From NCBI GenBank assembly GCA_963932465.1, contig OZ010791.1, forward strand, positions 619,759,800 through 619,823,799: 64,000 nucleotides of DNA. The letters are read 5' to 3'. The stretch's first letter is position 1. Each line of letters starts with the position of its first letter. Below, in pieces: positions 21,447-31,979 of the stretch. The DNA comes from Maratus speciosus (Eukaryota > Arthropoda > Arachnida > Araneae > Salticidae). The notes beneath the pieces are model-generated. The model saw only the letters and a list, made by a program, of their open reading frames with translations, was not told the origin of the DNA and searched no databases. A program made the translations under genes and the position numbers.

Positions 21447-23794
21447 CAAGCATCCCTAGACTTACGTAATACTCTACTTACGTAAATTCGCACTTACGTA
21501 AGAAATCTCGGAAATTACATTTATGAACATACTAGCGTGTTTGATACGCATTTGCATACTTTTGAAAATTGTTTTATAAGTAAAATATGCAGATAAAAAC
21601 CACAACAATACTATAGTTTTATATATTAGATATAGTTAATTTTTATTGGGATATACAATCAAATCTTTAACAAAACAAACACGAATCTGATTAAATTGAG
21701 CCAAAAAACTGTTTAACCGTTACAATTTTGTTAGCTAAATTCAAATCATAACGAAACATAATTTTAAAGTTTCGGTGAAGAGGAACGAGTGTATTTTTTT
21801 CTTCCAGCTTCAGAACTGTTCATTTGATGTAGATTCAAAATTGATATAAATTAATTCATCAATGTTAAATTTATAAATCCCATATTCCACAAGATACTTT
21901 TTATTTGAAAAGTGTTCTTTCAGTTTGTTTTGTTATTTTTTCATAATTTTATAGGTTGTATCCAAGTAAATACTGTTGCATGCTACCTTATTTATAAAAT
22001 AATATTGTGTAAATAATGTATATATTATATATACATATAATAAATATTGCAGTTTCTGACGAAATTTTACCTAAGGAATTTACAAATTAGACCGCCCCTC
22101 CGGGTGGTTCCGACCCGACCCCTTGAGTGGGGGAGGTGACCGGAAGCTCGGCAGAGTTCGTTGTGTACGAATGCGAGGGGGCCGGATGGGGACGAATCGC
22201 CACCTCCTCGAGAGACTTGCGGTCGACAGGCCAAGAGTCCGGTGGCCACGGTTAACGGACGTTGTGCATAGGTGCAACGCCCTTCGGTCGTCCGCGGGAG
22301 GGCGCACCCCCGGCAGCCGGGTTCTCTGGCCAAGCCGGATAGCGACGCTCCATAGTCCGATCCCAGAGCCGGTCATAGACCGGGTGGTGACTCTGGGCAA
22401 AGGGTAGCTAAGGCGATAGGACCCCATCCACCATTTGACTAAGAGGGAGCCTGAGGTAGGAGTGAGGGTTTTGTAGTGGAAAGTCCTCGGTGCTCGCTAG
22501 TGACGACGGGGCTCGCGGGAACGCCATGCAGGGACTCCCGGAGCAACCGAAGGGCGAGGGTTTCGGACAGCGCTCAGGTTACTTTATGACTTGGGTGGCT
22601 CATCCCTCCGAGGACCTCAGCTGAAGCAGTTGTGAGCCGACCCTAAGGCGGCGTGGACCCTAAAGCGTGGGGAGGCCAGTATGGTTCTGGTTGCTCCATG
22701 TCGTGCCGTGACCCATGGGAGGGGGTCGGCCGGCAGATCCACCATCGAACGCTGTCCCCGCGGGGAAACGGGCCGGAGGCTCGCCGGTAACGCGGCGGCT
22801 CATCATGCCTCAGAGGAACTCTTGGTCCGATCCAGGTCCTCCGTATCTATGCGGTACCAGAGTTTTCCTCGCCTGGTGATGAGGACCTAGGTGTCTCCAC
22901 CTAATTTTCGAACGCACTAACAAAGGTAGCGGTCGGTCACTGCACGGGGTCAGGGGCCTTCGGGCCTGGGTACCTTCGACGGCCCTGAGGTAAGGTAGTG
23001 GCGGGCGGGCTTCTGTCGGCCTTCGCTGGCTTCTCTGTCTTAGGATGGGGTCGAGTCGGTGGGGGCTGGCGGGACTCCGTTCCGTCCGACCCCCTAGCGA
23101 GGCGGAGTCTATTCCGTCTAGGTGGAGCTTTCCGTGCCCGCCTGGGGGTCGCTAACGGCACCTAGTCTGGGCCAACTGATTCCCGGCGTGATCCACGAGG
23201 GGTTCCGTCGGTTGAGCCGGGTGGCTTGGGCGAAAAGCCAGGAGCTGGGTCGCTTTACGGCCGGAGGGACTTTCCCCGTCCTCCCTGGTCTTCAAGTTAG
23301 GGGCTCTTCAATAACTTTCCTATCGGCTGGCCCACAAAAATGTCTCTGCCGGAAAATGGTATCTTATCTTGGGGGCCTTCCGTAAATTAAATTCGGGTCG
23401 GGAAGCCTCGGTTCAGTCCGTGGGCCCAGCGTCTTATAGGCGTCTGGTTCCTGCGATGGCTTGCGGTGTCTACCGGCTCGAGTAACCAAGTTTAGGGACC
23501 ACTTGGTTTTTCTAGCTGGGTGGTGAGGACTATCGTAGCGATCGTTCACCAACTTGGGAATAGCCGGCGTGACGTGCGCTGGGCAGTGCGCCGGCCTGAC
23601 CGGAGTTTGCGTGGGGTTCTGCTCTGTTGGAGCTTATCTGGCGGCGACCTTCGGGACGCGCCGCGGGGCTCGTTTCACGGTGGTTCCTTGCGTTGACAGA
23701 TGGGCCTTCTAAGGGCCTGGGACCGGGAGATGGTAACCCGTCTTTACGCAAAAGTTTACGGAACGCATTACTTACGTAAGTCGGGGGATGCCTG
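21447..23794. mobile_element. Element with Tigger-like terminal inverted repeats carrying a GC-rich core (2348 bp)
   Basis: The left end after TA reads 'caagcatccctagacttacg'. The right end on the other strand reads 'caggcatcccccgacttacg'. Both continue with several 'cttacgtaag' palindromes ('acttacgtaa' at about 21476 and 21494; 'acttacgtaag' at 23770). The CAGGCATMCC start resembles Tigger-type termini. The right flank is TT rather than TA, so one target base has changed or the end is off by a base. The left 600 bp interior is AT-rich; the right 1.66 kb is the GC-rich block described separately, ending about 50 bp from the right terminus. No transposase frame remains. Confidence 0.65.
22082..23745. 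other. GC-rich, CpG-rich block of unknown nature, no recognisable gene
   Basis: Base composition switches abruptly from AT-rich to strongly GC-rich at about 22082 and back at about 23745. Open frames of up to 115 codons exist on both strands, but they overlap one another, are rich in Arg/Pro/Gly as expected from composition, and show no domain. I compared it by eye with 18S, 5.8S, 28S and mitochondrial rRNA landmarks and found no convincing match, nor a U-snRNA, 7SL or RNase P signature. The left boundary opens with a 7-bp hairpin, 'accgcccctccgggtggt'. A second stem, 'cccc..gtgggg', follows, so a structured RNA or retroelement untranslated region is plausible. CpG is plentiful, suggesting recent arrival or no germline methylation. 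Function and orientation are unknown. Confidence 0.6.
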
Positions 23795-24028
23795 TTTTTG
23801 AATCGTTTTCGGTAAAAAAGAGTTAATAAAAAGAACGAAAATATTTCATATTAAGACTCAATATAATTTCGAATGAACTAATGAGGTAAATTGATAAAAA
23901 TATTTTTAATGCATTGAGATATACTTTCTAACAGGATTTTCTTCCGAACGAAAATTTTATTAGTCATATTCTTCTTATTTCTTTCTGTATAATGCCTCGT
24001 CTTTTCTTCCTACAGCAAAATACACATA

Positions 24029-24213
24029 CAGTAAAATCTCGTTACAACGAATATCCAGGGAGCACTGATTAAATTCGCTATACTGAAAATTTTGTTAAAG
24101 GGAATATTTTTTATAATGAAATAGAATAACAGGATTTTTTTTAATACGCTAAATAATATTCCTTAAGCTGAAAAATTCATTAAAGTGACATACGTTGTAA
24201 CGAGATTCTACTG
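24029..24213. mobile_element. Pogo-like MITE (185 bp)
   Basis: Begins 'cagtaaaatctcgttacaac' and ends with the complement of 'cagtagaatctcgttacaac', so terminal inverted repeats match at 19 of 20 positions. It is flanked by TA at 24027-24028 and 24214-24215. The short interior has no coding capacity. This is a textbook pogo-type MITE, related in its 'cagtaaaactcg'-like terminus to the element at 8489. Confidence 0.85.
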
Positions 24214-25239
24214 TATATATATAAAGATGAAATCACAAATATATGTACAAATTGGTAAATTTCTAAAAATGAACAAGATATGAACATTGGAAACCAAATA
24301 AACTATGAATAACCCACAGAATCATCAGAGGAGCTTGCAGGTTTAATTCATAGTGAAGATACGTTATTTCATCCAATTTTGTCGGCATTAAGCCTAAAAT
24401 GACAAAATTTAGCTCCTAATAGCGCATCAAAAAACAAAATAGATCATAAAAAACCAAGGGATCTAAAGAAAGATACACCTCACACAAGATATTAAAAATT
24501 GAAAAAAATATACAGAAGTGATATTAACTCTCTAAGGCTAATGCCAGACGAACGTCTTTTTGCACTTTTTCCCCCCCCTACATATCATCCCTACACAATG
24601 CTAGCGGCATTGTGTATTTTTTGTAAATGAAATGAGTGAAAGTCATGTATTTTAAATGCATGTAATATACATATTTTAAATGAAAATTGTGCATTTGAAA
24701 TTAAATGAATGCAATACGAACCGATGGCGATGGTAACAACATTCGACGTTTTATTACTTGTCCCCGACTAACATAACAGTTACCCAAAAAACTACTGTAT
24801 ATAATTTGTTCAAGTTTTGCGATTATAAAATACTAATAACAAAAATTAATTTGCGCATGCTGATTTGCTTTGTTTTGAATAAAATTTCTTGAATAACCTG
24901 TTTTTTTAGTCATTTCATTTTAATTTTGTGACGCTTTTTTTTTCTGTCACTTTGTATATTGGGTGGTCGTAAAAGCTCGTGAACTATTTCATAGATGGCT
25001 TAAACTTGCAATTTTGACTTTGCTGAAGATTTTTTTTTTTTTTTTATATATCCATATTATTAACTGCCAGTTATCTACATGTGTTGTGAGTGAACATAAT
25101 GTTAGAAAAAAGTTTTTCAAATTAATTTGTGTGCAAAGGTTCATATTCAAAATGGAAAATGAAAAATTACATTTTCGTTATGTTATGTTATACGAATTTA
25201 AAACAAGAAAGAAAAAATCATGCGTTAGGCGTAGATTAT

Positions 25240-26020
25240 GAAACACTTTCCAACACAGAATAATGTAACAAAACTGCACCATTTAAAAAATTAAAATGTT
25301 ATGTTTGATTCAATCATATGGAAACACATAACACACTTCAAAACCCAATATCAGCTGTTCCCATTTACAATCGGAAAATTATCCGAATACTTTGAGCAGC
25401 ACTGTATAGGATTTATAGATTTGTATCTATTAACTACATGCATGCCAAAATTGAGTTCACTTAAGAGATACACACTTCAGTTGAAAATTTCCCTTCATGA
25501 GTTCCCTTTAAAAAACAGAATGGTAAGTGAATACTTTTGTGCAGCCCTGTATATCACGTATAGAATTTATATACGAGTAGTAACGTACAAAAAATTATTT
25601 AATTTAAAAGCACATATCGAATTTTAAACCGTACACTCCAGCCATTATTACTCAAAGACAGTACTGTAACAGATTTCTTTTGTGTGTCCCTGTAAATGAA
25701 TAAAAAATGCCATGAATGCCCTGTTATAACGTGATCGTAGTGAAATTCAGTGATTTATATCAGTTTCAATACATTTGAAGTAGAGTATAAAAATACTCTG
25801 CAAACGATTTTCCCCTATATACCATAATGTAATGGAATAGTTTTGAGTGCCCCTGTAATTGAACTATTAATCCTACATACTTCATATAGTACTATGCTTT
25901 GGTGACCTTAAATAACCTTTATCAATTGCATGAAAATCAGAGTCTATTTACGGCGTTAGAGCGTGGACAGACGGACAGACAAACCGAATGCATAAACACT
26001 TTTCAACTTTGTCGGAAAGT
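25240..26020. repeat. Dispersed repeat family with internal 'ctgcacaaaa' units, copy B
   Basis: Inverted relative to the copy at 2998-3920. The phrases 'tttgagcagcactgtatagg' (about 25390) and 'tttgtgcagccctgtatat' (about 25537) are about 146 bp apart. Later 'tgtccctgtaaatgaat' (25688) and 'tgcccctgtaattgaac' (25848) are about 160 bp apart, indicating internal tandem units. Short frames within are not convincing genes. Confidence 0.55.
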
Positions 26021-26030
26021 GTTAAAAAGA

Positions 26031-26330
26031 GCGAGTGCTGGACGTGCTACAAAAAATATTATATTCAAGATGTTTATTTGGATTGTGTTCCCGCTCTTAG
26101 TACAGTTTAAAAAAAAGGTTTTGTCGATTTCGAAAGGGCGATTTCAATCTAAACGATAAAATTCGCTCTGGGCGACCTCCTGGCATTGATAATGACTTAA
26201 TCTTTCATTTAGTAAATAACAATCCACGGATTAGTACTGAAGAGATTGCTGAGAGATTAAATGTTAACAATTCGACTGCATTTCGCTATTTAAAACATCT
26301 CGGGTACACTTCGAAACTCCATGCGTCGGA
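26031..26330 (+). pseudogene. mariner-type transposase fragment (N-terminal DNA-binding part)
   Basis: From about 26129 one frame reads 'FRKGDFNLNDKIRSGRPPG', then 'NNNPRISTEEIAERLNVNNS', then 'TAFRYLKHLGYTSKLH'. This is the second helix-turn-helix region of a mariner transposase ('...F+.GDF...D..RSGRP...', '.NP...T.E+A..L.V..ST..R.L..LG'). The segment before 26129 ('ATKNI..MF') fits the upstream part in another frame, so there is at least one frameshift. No catalytic domain follows; the hAT-like MITE at 26418 starts shortly after. A fossil fragment, no host function implied. Confidence 0.75.
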
Positions 26331-26417
26331 AATCGGACGCGAACATTTGCAATCACCCAATATTATCAATACTACACGCAACTTACAGAAGTAATTCTAA
26401 AAACAAAAGATGTCAAT

Positions 26418-27146
26418 CAGGGACCGACTTACAAATTGGGGGCCCTGAGCACAGATGCTTACGCCCCCCCCCCCCTTGCACTGAGGCTTACAGAGGGATT
26501 GAGTAAAAAAGAAAAAAAAATGAAAAAGGCACTAAGATAACCACTATTGACTTTAATAATTAGTTTAAAATAGCCATTCAAAATTAAATGTTATAAAGAT
26601 TATTTTACTTTTAAACAATTATTTCACAATTAGGAAATTTAAATGAGTAGACATTTTATAATAAATTGTATGGTGTTGATTATATTTTCCTATGCAAGTC
26701 TATATATCTGGAATGATAAAGTATGCAACAACTCATAATAAATTTTCCGCAATACCAAGCTACAATTATTTAAAATATTAGAGGTATCTCCCACCTACGA
26801 GTTATGCTCATAAACTCCTGAATAATCTGACGAGAATAGGAACAGACTTAAATGCGAATTAAACATACAATATATTTTTTAAATGATAATTACAAAAGAA
26901 AATACTTCATTTTAATAAAGTAATTAAAAACGCATGTTTCAAACAAAATATACGATTTTATAAAAATAATATAGGAACACAATAGAATGTAGAATAGAAT
27001 GAAATGTAACATTCCATCGCATGTTAAAACTACGTCACATTTTGGACAATAATTGGAAAACTTCCAGCAGCATTTGCCCCCCCCCCCCCTGATTTTCAGG
27101 GGCCCTGGGACCATGCCCCGAATGCCCTGCTGTAAACCAGGCACTG
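26418..27146. mobile_element. hAT-like non-autonomous element (729 bp) with perfect 8-bp target duplication
   Basis: The target duplication 'atgtcaat' is perfect at 26410-26417 and 27147-27154. Ends read 'cagggaccgacttacaaatt' and, from the right, 'cagtgcctggtttacagcag', followed on both sides by 'gggcc' and C/G runs (C12 at 26464-26475 and C13 at 27077-27089). CAG termini with an 8-bp duplication indicate the hAT superfamily. The interior is AT-rich, with no transposase. Confidence 0.85.
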
Positions 27147-27229
27147 ATGTCAATGTAAAAGACATATCCTATTACTAAAATGAGAGACTCAAAACTCTAA
27201 AGGGATATCACATGACGGAAGTTACTCAC

Positions 27230-27367
27230 CTATTGGAATAAAGGCTAAAATTAAGCACGAATATATGTATGCAACCTCGTTACCGTGGAAGTAATCGTAG
27301 CCTTCCAACATGAGACAAGCTTCCATCATAGTGCTGTTCAGCTGTGCTGGCTGCGGACAAATGTCAC
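27230..27367 (-). CDS. Duox: Duox exon, end of extracellular linker and transmembrane helix 1
   Basis: Acceptor 'tttgtag' precedes GTGACATTTGTC at 27367; donor 'CCAATAG|gtgagt' follows at 27230; 138 bp. It completes a Gly codon begun in exon 34618-34736 and leaves one G for a Val codon in exon 18342-18443. It reads 'GDICPQPAQLNSTMMEACL', then 'GYDYFHGNE', then the hydrophobic 'VAYIYSCLILAFIPI'. 'G.CPQP.QL' followed by '.YDYF.G' and a membrane helix is the conserved join between the peroxidase-homology region and the NADPH-oxidase core of dual oxidases. 'NST' is a potential N-glycosylation site on the outer side. Two cysteines (in 'ICPQP' and 'EACL') lie just outside the membrane and are conserved in the family as far as I recall. 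Confidence 0.93.
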
Positions 27368-27690
27368 CTACAAAAACAAAAATTATATTATACACTTTAA
27401 CAAATTAAATTTATAAAGAGTATGCCTAGCTAAAATAGACTGTGGTTTTTAAAATTCTATTGCAAGTCTAAAATTTATTTACCATTGTTTTAGTTCCAAA
27501 TATCGCCGAGAGAAGGCAGTGCAGTGTCTTATAGTTCATTCAAAATTAAGAGAGGTTTAAACGTAAGGGTTGCCAAATTAAACTATGGAGATTCAGTTGT
27601 GAACTTTTTCGCTTATTCGGCACATTTTATAAAAATAATTATTTGCCATTGCCTCAATTGACGATTGACAGGCGTTCATTGTAGATTTCT

Positions 27691-27830
27691 AACTGGGCGA
27701 AAAATGTCCGGACCAGTATTGGAACCAGGGATCCCTTGGCTGGAACTGCGAATGCTCTACCATCTATTCCGGAGGAATCTGGAGGACCCAATTCACCCAG
27801 CTAGGTCCGAACATTTCCTCCCCAATTGGC
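27691..27830 (-). repeat. tRNA-derived SINE, family 1 copy
   Basis: On the minus strand 'atggtagagcattcgcagtt' (A-box region and anticodon arm) is followed by 'tggttccaatactgg' (B box with changes) and 'gacatttttcgccc'. The same layout, including the 'gacattttt' tail, is seen at 56505-56620 (minus) and at about 55600-55640 (plus). This makes a small SINE family with a tRNA head and a short tail. Confidence 0.6.
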
Positions 27831-28265
27831 AATTTACATCGCATAGGATTTATTTACCAATTAGAACAATTGTTAAAATTAATCTAGTGCAGACTATAGA
27901 TTGTTAGAGAGCTCAAAATGGATAGACGTTCATTTAGGTTTTACCTTTCTTTTATTTAGCTTTTGAAATGTAAAGAAAAAAAAAACTATTTGAGTGTTGA
28001 AATTGAATTTTTATTTTGAGTTTTATTAAAGTTTTAAATAGAGAAGCGCCATCCATCGGTGATATTTGGAACTAATACCAGAAAGAGTAGTAAAAGAAAT
28101 TTCTGACTTCACATGACTCATCTGCAATAGGAATCTCAAAAGCTGTCACAGTTATTGAATTTTAAAATCGTTCAATCTGTTTAGGACACCTTGTACCTGA
28201 GTCATCATTATTTCATATAACATTTAACAACATTTGGTAACAATGTAATAAGGATACTTGCATAT

Positions 28266-28647
28266 CAGGGGTCGATGCAGGTTTTTATACTTGGGGCCCA
28301 TTTTGTGAAAATTAAAAGTTATGTTTGTGAATACTTTTGTGAAAAAAAAAAAAAAAAAAACATTTTGTAACGAAAGTTGAAATCCATTTACTCAAATTCG
28401 AACCAAGCATTTATTGACAAAAGTTCTTTAAATCCTCTTGCTAAAGTTTTTGTTTTTCTTGACAAATTACATACTTTAAAACAGTTTTTATTAAGAGGAT
28501 TTTTACGAAGGTGCTTATTTTATTATAGAAATTTTATGAAGGGGCTTGTTTTATTGAAAGGAATTCTGTGAAGAGGCCTATTTTATAAAATTTATTTTTG
28601 TGAAAGGGCCCTAAATAGGCCCCAAATTTTGCCTGGATCGACCCCTG
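28266..28647. mobile_element. hAT-like MITE (382 bp)
   Basis: Left end 'caggggtcgatgcagg'; right end on the other strand 'caggggtcgatccaggcaaa', both running into 'ttggggcc'. The flanks show only a partial direct repeat ('gcata' / 'cata'), so the 8-bp duplication is decayed. The interior has an A-run (about 28340-28358) and repeats of 'ttttgtgaa' and 'aggggcttgttttat', but no gene. Confidence 0.7.
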
Positions 28648-29508
28648 CATACATTTGCAATTTTTTACATATTGACGAAACAGGTAGCGAAATGACACAA
28701 ATTTAACAAAGGAGCAAGCATTCATTTGACATGCTTGCAGCGTCGAAATGAATATTTGCGAATTCAAAACCCCTAGGGTAAATTACAGCTAATTGCAAAC
28801 ACTATGTTTCAGAATATATCAGTGCAACTGTAAAGCTTTTTATCTTATCGTTCCAATTAATTTGCCAGTCAATAAAGATCACTCCTATTTTGCATTTATC
28901 ATGCCACGCCTACCTTTTTTAGACATTATAACGTTACTGTTTATTGTAGCAGCCTTGTAAGGCTTGGTTCGGTAATTACATCATATAAGCTCAATCTGTT
29001 TAATTTATTGCAATCCCTCGATGCACTTTAGTGGATAAAATGAAGTTGATGTGTGATGGCACATCTAAGCAATTCGTAGCAGATGACAAGAAATATTGGC
29101 TTGGGCCGAAGAACATTGAAAATCGATTATTTCTAGGCATCATAGAACTGAAAACAGACTAGGTGCGCCCATGCGGTTTATGTTTTAGATTACAACTGGA
29201 GAAAAGCAGGAGTTCGTATAGCATTTCTTCAAGATAGTTATTCCCGACGGACATACACATAATGATTGATATTTGTAATATTGCACACTTATTTCATAGC
29301 TGCCAAACATTCAGATTTCTGAGTATTATTATTTCGAATGGGAATATTTAATGCAAAAATTGTACGTTTAGTTACTACTCTGAAATTGTGGGACTGTTTA
29401 TTTGGCAGATATGTTATTCCTAAAATGGCAATTCAGAAATGTGATTGTTGAAATCTTAATAGTAATAAATACCATAAATACATTAAAATCTGTAGTCATA
29501 AGCACTTT

Positions 29509-30176
29509 TTAACACTTCAAGGTCTAAGCCCGAGTGCCACTCGGGTTGCCGTTTTCGGTGAAGCGAACTAAGCCAGAGAGTCTCTCGGGGCCAACTTTCA
29601 ACCCTCTGAGCTATAAAAGTGCCTACTCTATATGTTCGCCGTGTTTTCAGATATTATCTACGAACCTTTTATTTTGAAAAAATATATATATAGGTGGCAG
29701 CAATAAACAGAAGTATATGAAAATATCTAGAACCACAGCTTAATTCGAACTTAATGTGAACCTTGTGGTGTTACTCTTTGTGCAAATCCGTGCTTTGAAA
29801 TGTACCACACAAAAGCAAATTTTCACTAAATAATGTTTATATACAAATAAAACCTATTTTCAGATATTTGTACAGCATTTGGGCAAGTTTTTATTCAAGT
29901 CTATGTAAAATTTTATGCTAAAACATGTTTTCTTATGCGGAACTTTTTAAAAAATATATAAAACATGCCTTTTTCAATAATTTCTCATTAAATATTAAGT
30001 TTTCGTACATTTGAATAGTTCCTTCATTATGAATAACAGCAGTTTGAAGTTTATAATAAAAAATAAATTATTAAAATACACATCTTCCAAGTGTTTTTAA
30101 AAAAATCATGAAAAGTACCAAGTACCCTCAGTCCAGAGGGAGTGATGTTGAAATAGCTCTGGCCTCAAGGTGTTAA
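29509..30176. mobile_element. piggyBac-like MITE (668 bp), TTAA flanks
   Basis: TTAA at 29509-29512 followed by 'cacttcaaggtctaagc'; on the other strand TTAA at 30173-30176 followed by 'caccttgaggccagagc'. Just inside the left end lies a perfect stem, 'cccgagtgccactcggg', and at the right 'ccctcagtccagaggg', both GC-rich in AT-rich surroundings. TTAA duplication plus 'CAC' terminus supports a piggyBac-type MITE. No frame of note inside. Confidence 0.7.
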
Positions 30177-31979
30177 TATCTTGAAAAGTAAGCAAATTGG
30201 AGAATTTATATCATTCTTTACATCTGGCGTTACACACTGCAACTGCCTGTAAATCTTCATATAATCTGCTGTAATGGGCTCATAGGGGATAAATAAATTA
30301 CTTTTATCTAATGGTGAGCTTTAGGCATCTTTTGTTAAACCTTTCTCTAATTTGAGAGTATTTGTTCTTTTAGTTTACCTGTTTACTTAGAGTCACTTAG
30401 TTACAAGAAAAGCGCTTATGTTACACGATTTAAATTCGGTCAAGTGCCAAACAATAGACTACATAAAGTGTAGAAAATAGTTTTATAATATAGTTTCATC
30501 TTCGGTTTTCTGCTTGTGAGGTATGGCGAAACAAACTGTTTGTGAATGCCGTCCATAGATCACGCTACCTGTCGGAGCGTCATTCATAGAACTTCATTTA
30601 AAGAACTGTTCGAACCTAAAAGTGACTCCCATAGACTGACTTGCATATCAATTTAATTCTGAGAAATAGCGACATCATAATTACTGCAGGCTTTTCCTTA
30701 TAGACTGATCAATGAAAGACAGAGATTAAATCGTCGAGTCATCAATTTTCTTTGTACAAGTGAACTAATATAAGAACACTGATTGCACATTTAAAAACCC
30801 GTACTTTCCTCAGATGGGCGGAGAAGGTGAAGCTATTAGGACGTATATTTTAACGTCTCTTCACGCTTTCTTCTGAGAAGCGATAACCGCTCTCATTTAT
30901 GCATAGCCCATTTAAACTTAAATATTAAACTATTTTGTATTATCATCAAAAGTATTTAACCTAGATATGATACATTTTGCTAATTTTGTGCTTTAATCTT
31001 TAATAAAGTTAGCCCAAGAATAGAAGTTCTGGAGCATTCCTGGAGTATCAAAGACACAATCAATAAAATTTACACAATTAATTGCAGCCACGGCCCAACT
31101 AAATTGAAGGGAGATAGAAATCGCTGTCCGCTGCTATGTAAAGGAAAGCTGAATTTTCTCTTACCTAATATTATTTATAATAAATATATACAAGGGTCAA
31201 AATAAAAGTACTCACGCATTTTAATATAAAGAAAGCTGAAGAATTATTAGCAATGCTGAAGATAAACGAGCTTTCTATTCTATGAACAACATTTCTAATG
31301 GCATAGCCTTAATATAGCATGTTTAGATAAAACAATGACGATCATACTTTTTATTTTTCACTTAGTCCTAAATAACAGAAGTCACTTTTTTCATGATTTT
31401 TTTTTTCGTAATAAGTAATTAATAAAAATTTATTGCGGACACTCATAATATCGAAAATGTTTCATGCTAATTTTTCATTTATGACGTTCTCTTCAACGAC
31501 AACAAGACGAACAGATTATCTTTATCATTGCATCGTCACTTAAAATGGGTTAACTTTTCTGTTATGACGTGCTTAAAAGAGTTATTCGTACTTTCAAGTT
31601 TTATCCGTCCCCATAATTAAGTAAGATGTGCCAAAATTGCGATTAATTTTTTCTAAATGTTCTCGTCAAGCTTATATATACACTACATGGCCATTGATGA
31701 TCGGACACTTTCAATTTTAGACATTTTGTCGAATATTTAAAGATACATTTGTCTGATTTTTATGGAACTTCAGGATTATGAAGACTATGTTCTGCTTCAT
31801 ATTTATCAATGGCGGTTTGATCAGAAGGACAATTAGGGGGCCAACAAAAATCAAAGAAAAGAGCAATGTTTGGGATCACCCTGTAAAATGAAATGCACGG
31901 AATGATCTATCGTTATAGTTTACGAATATATGGATATTGTACAATATATGTATTCATTTGTGGAAGAATAGAACGTATG

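Larger units (their letters stand above)
18444..27229 (-). other. Duox intron (8786 bp)
   Basis: Large intron carrying a piggyBac-like MITE candidate (18500-18915), a dispersed repeat copy (20640-20825), the Tigger-TIR element with its GC-rich core (21447-23794), a pogo-like MITE (24029-24213), a dispersed repeat (25240-26020), a mariner fragment (26031-26330) and a hAT-like MITE (26418-27146). In 19000-20600 I see only AT-rich sequence, a TA-rich stretch at 19130-19190 and a short cluster of 'gtcaca' motifs at 20510-20605. Confidence 0.75.

Noticed and set aside
22067..22427. Overlapping open frames of 88-115 codons on both strands in the GC-rich block
   Set aside because: They overlap on both strands, are biased to Arg/Pro/Gly/Ser by composition, have no domain and no splice support; long stop-free runs are expected in GC-rich DNA.
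22082..23745. Ribosomal RNA origin for the GC-rich block
   Set aside because: Short phrases such as 'aaggtagc' recall large-subunit rRNA, but none of the universal 18S or 28S landmarks I looked for is present and order is not maintained. A search would settle it.
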